This document shows, in pieces, positions 60,546-64,000 of a stretch of DNA of 64,000 bases. The notes under the pieces were generated by a model that was given only the letters and a program-made list of their open reading frames with translations, did not search any database and was not told where the DNA came from. Made by a program: the position numbers and the translations under genes. How positions within the stretch are numbered: position 1 is the stretch's first letter; every line of letters starts with the position of its first letter. Source of the stretch: Oscheius tipulae (Eukaryota > Nematoda > Chromadorea > Rhabditida > Rhabditidae); contig JASJZH010000004.1 of NCBI GenBank assembly GCA_037178975.1, positions 8,246,001 to 8,310,000 on the forward strand, in the 5' to 3' direction.

Positions 60546-63500
60546 TTGTGTGTAGGGAAAGAAGGAAGTGTAACCCGACCAGTCCTACATCCAAAACAAG
60601 CCGCTCCCGACTCCCGTAAATAATGTCAGGAAGAGTTTCCTGATCTTTGAAATAAGGTCGAAAGAGGGGTCAGCTGATATCACCATGGGCTAGTACCCCA
60701 CGCCCCTCCATCTTTCCCCTAAACCACGAGAAACGGCGGACAGAACTGGCTGTTTCGTTTGGGACTAGGCGACTGGCAGAGTCGAAGCAGCACGCACAAG
60801 AACAGAGAACGCTTGCCGTGGTACTTTGGGTGGGTTCTCGCAAACAGAAATCAAATTTTTAAGGGAAATAACATCAAATGGTAAATGATGACTAATGCGC
60901 GTGACTATGTTGCGTGTCTTGAAGGGCAATAGATGTGTGTAATATTTTTGGTTCAAGAGTCAACAGAGATCACTCTATAAGAATATTTTTGTTACAAGGC
61001 ATCAGAAATCTTCGCAACTTTGTCACGACCAAAATACTGTTTTTGTCAGTTTCAGGTTTTGGGCAGAGTTCAAAGTCGAATGATGCAAAGAGGGACCTCT
61101 AAAAACCAAAAGTTTTTAGTCAAGCATAGCCCAGTCAGGAAAAGGGGAATAGGAGGAAACGTGGGTTGTGGATTTGCATAAGGCGACTACATCGACAGGA
61201 ATGGTATCAGTTGGACGGCCAAAAGGACTGCTGACTGTATGAGAAGCACAATTCCGAACATCTCTTTAGAGAATTGCAATACATATTTTTCAAATGGTTT
61301 TTGAGACGAAAGTCTTTTCCTGACTTTCTCTAAAAGCATAGCGAAACTAAAAATCTTGAGTAAGCATGTATAGATACTCTAATCCCAGCTTCTCGGGAAT
61401 CCCGTAGTGAATCCTGGTTATTTTGCTCCGCATAAGTCGCCTTTATTGCTCCGAAAAGCACCCTCCAGATCTCTGACATTTAAAAACAGACCATCCGAAC
61501 TTTGGATCCAGCCATCTTTATCTCCATATAATCTCTATCAGTGCTTCACTAAAGACCGAGAATCGTCTTTGGGGGCCCTTTTTTTATGTGAGACGCGCAC
61601 GCGTCCAGACGGGATTCCATAGCTTTTCGATCTCCGAAAAGCGGCCGGTCAAGCCAGTTCCAATGATCGATAGTGGTACGGGAGAGACAGTGCTGGCAGC
61701 ACGAAATACTGTTTAAATCAATGATTGCAGCGATCTTTGATCAGTGTCTGCGTACCGGCGGTCTGGTAAGATACAGTCTACGTCCACAAGCAGTAGCAAA
61801 AGGAGGCCCAACAGTGAACTAATTGCTTGTGATGGCGGAATGATAAGCAGAATAGGGAACATGTTCTGTGTTCAAGCAAAAACTGTGCGTACTCGATCTC
61901 GGGTTCACTACCGCTGAATAAGTTATTGAAAGCAGTAATGAAAATAGCGGAAAGAACTCGGCTGCGGAAATACAGTAACACGATTGATAATTGAGACTCG
62001 TCTAACTTTCGAACAGTTTCTGACCTACTTACTGTTGCTTTGAAACAGTCAAAATAACAACGTGTTTATTTGTAGCAACTACAATATTGTAGTGCGGAGA
62101 AGCAAAAAGAGGCTCAGTGAGGTCAAAGCAAAACTTAAGGTTGCCCGATTCCTGTATATGGAACGGAGCTTAATCTGTAAACTTGAACCACAAAGAAACT
62201 ACGGTAAAACTTGCAAAAGGAATATCGTGCAGATCTGACACTCAGGGCGATGTTACATACAAGTAACAGATAACTCAGATACGTCGTGAATGTACATTAC
62301 AGATGGTTTATTGTGTGACTTGCATCGAACAAAAATACTTACTGTCAAAGAATAATATCTTATCATCTAGCTATTTCTGTCCACCTCGATTGCAAACGTT
62401 CCAACTTGTGACTAGAGACAACATTGCCAGCAGCTGGAAAAGCCAGTCAACCGCGGGCTGTTCATTAATGGCCGCCAGCCAGGTTCAAAAGACCAGATCT
62501 CTAATCTTTGCTCATAATTTGACCGACTCGCAATGAGTGAGTCAAGTACAAGGATGGAGTATTCTTTATTAGAAATCGTTAGTCTTCGACCGAGCTCACT
62601 GTCTTGAATTAATTGGCCTTTTGCACTCTAATCCAATTTTAGCAAGTTGGGGGTGGGAAATACGGACAGTGACGAAAAAGGCGGAGCGTGCTAAAGGAAG
62701 TACATTTCAGAATTTTTTATATCCGTCACCGAAGATCTCTGCCATTGAAGCGCAAAGAGCACTTGTTCGTGACACCCGCTAGAAATAAACAGATGGAGTG
62801 TGACTCACACATGCCCACACACGCTCGTGAAATCTCGTTAACAGGTTTTCAATAATAGACACCTAATTGAATGCGAATGGTGATCTCAGAGCAAAAGCAA
62901 GTTGTTTAGACAAAAAGACTTTAATTAGACTGATGTGAGAGCAGAATGTGGATGGAGAGCAGAGAACGATGTGTGCTCGAAATGGGAAAGCATAATCAGA
63001 ACGACTAGTTAGCGGCAAGGGAAAAATTGGGCAAGTCATTAGATAAAGGGAATTCTACAGTTTTCAATGTTCAACATAGTTAAAAATGCTAATGAAGCAA
63101 TCACAAGTTTTTGGAATCACTACTAGCACATGAACGCGAAAAGACATGAACTGCACGAAGCGAATACAAATATTCCGTGTAACCAGTAGCCTCTGTGAAG
63201 CTTCAGATCTTGTCAAGAATAGTTTGTGTTTGAAACCAGCTGCCGACGGCAGCTTCACAGTCTTTCAGTCCTGACTTAGCGTTGATAACAGGCGGTTTTA
63301 AGGCTTTTTCAATAACAGAAGTTTTTATTACATCTAACTTGTCTCTTTGTTTCTTGACATGAAAGGACTTGTCAGCTTTTTTGGGCATTAGTGCTGATAT
63401 GCAATTGTGCGGACATCATGACAGATAGACAGAGACGGACGGACACCACTGCGCTTTAGTAAAGAAAGATGTGTTATTGGTCTCTCTCTTCTTTGAGCTA

Positions 63501-64000
63501 ACAGGCCCTTATTTTGAGATGAATGATCATATGAAAACTCGGGTTTGATTTGAATTGTATGGTCGTGCACGTCCATTCTCTTTCCGAAAAGTGCTCTGTG
63601 CTCCAGACAGTGTTCTCTGGCTATGCGAAAACTGTCCATCAAAAAAGTTTTTGTTGATTACTCGTTCTACTCTCCCTGGACTCTATCGCTCCCTCATCCG
63701 CCTCAAGTATTGTCCAGTAGCGACGGCTGTCACCCTTGAATAGTAAAGAAAGTAAATATCTCTGGAGAGAAAATTCTACTTCTCCTAATCTACGATGAAA
63801 AACATGTTTACGCACATCCTGTGAGGAAACCCCAGAATTAGTCACTTCCCCTCCCGAAAAAGTGTTCTTTCCACTGTGAGATAGACCGTTCACGTGAATC
63901 TATGATGCGATTGTTGACTCCATGACGAAGCTCAGTGAGTGGTGGCAAATGGGGGTGCCATTGTTGAACTGGCGACAAACATCAGCTTTACTTTGTGTAT

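Larger units (their letters stand above)
56172..64000. other. gene-poor flank, no gene supported
   Basis: Eight kilobases without a supportable gene. ORFs such as 57546-57869 and 58974-59237 lack motifs and partners. Structural features are the hairpin at 59673-59722 and the CpG-rich block at 60290-60545. It may be regulatory DNA of a gene beyond the window. Confidence 0.45.

Noticed and set aside
60292-60594. 100-codon minus-strand ORF in the CpG-rich block
   Set aside because: Arg/Ser/Ala-rich translation is explained by the GC-rich composition.

Overview
The window is eukaryotic and nematode, most likely from the Rhabditina (the Caenorhabditis/Oscheius/Pristionchus side of the tree). The evidence is the gene content: several nematode-restricted chemoreceptor classes (SRH, SRBC, SRT, SRE and an SRD-like gene), an innexin, C-type lectins, a LACT-type beta-lactamase-fold protein, C6/DUF281 secreted proteins and paired Rh genes. 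Introns are mostly 28-60 bp with GT...TTTCAG borders, and several starts sit just after a TTTCAG that could be a trans-splice acceptor. All gene models below were spliced by hand from the raw sequence. In nearly every one the intron phases close and the summed exon length divides by three.

Layout. 1-5.5 kb: no gene found. 5.5-10.5 kb (minus): a small secreted protein with a plant-S1-like motif pattern, a small divergent lectin-like protein, and a 14-exon lectin with five C-type lectin domains. 13.1-14.6 kb (plus): beta-lactamase-fold protein. 14.9-18.1 kb (minus): an SRH/SRI-like receptor and a TauE/SafE-type membrane transporter. 18.8-24.4 kb: an SRBC-like receptor (plus), then one intact SRH receptor (minus) flanked by two decayed copies. 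24.6-27.8 kb (plus): innexin. 28.8-34.9 kb (plus): SRD-like receptor, mitochondrial enoyl-CoA reductase, SRT receptor. 35.1-44.7 kb: two Rh ammonium/CO2 channel genes (minus) enclosing two tandem C6-domain genes (plus) and a D-aspartate/D-amino-acid oxidase (minus). 46.3-47.6 kb (plus): an unrecognised multi-exon gene and a secreted 79-aa peptide. 48.4-49.9 kb (minus): SRE receptor. 51.8-52.1 kb: a Merlin/IS1595-type transposase scrap. 52.7-55.1 kb (minus): a possible hydrophobic micropeptide and an unrecognised 303-aa protein. 55.1-64 kb: gene-poor, with a Tudor-like ORF, a near-perfect hairpin and a CpG-rich block.

How it fits together. Much of the window is environment-facing: chemoreceptors, lectins and small secreted proteins. 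The most coherent functional group is the Rh-C6-C6-oxidase-Rh block, where an enzyme that releases ammonia lies between two ammonia channels. A second pattern is that five small secreted or lectin-like genes carry a TATA-like element about 39-44 nt upstream of the ATG. Where no gene is given, none could be supported by eye; short or highly divergent genes may have been missed.
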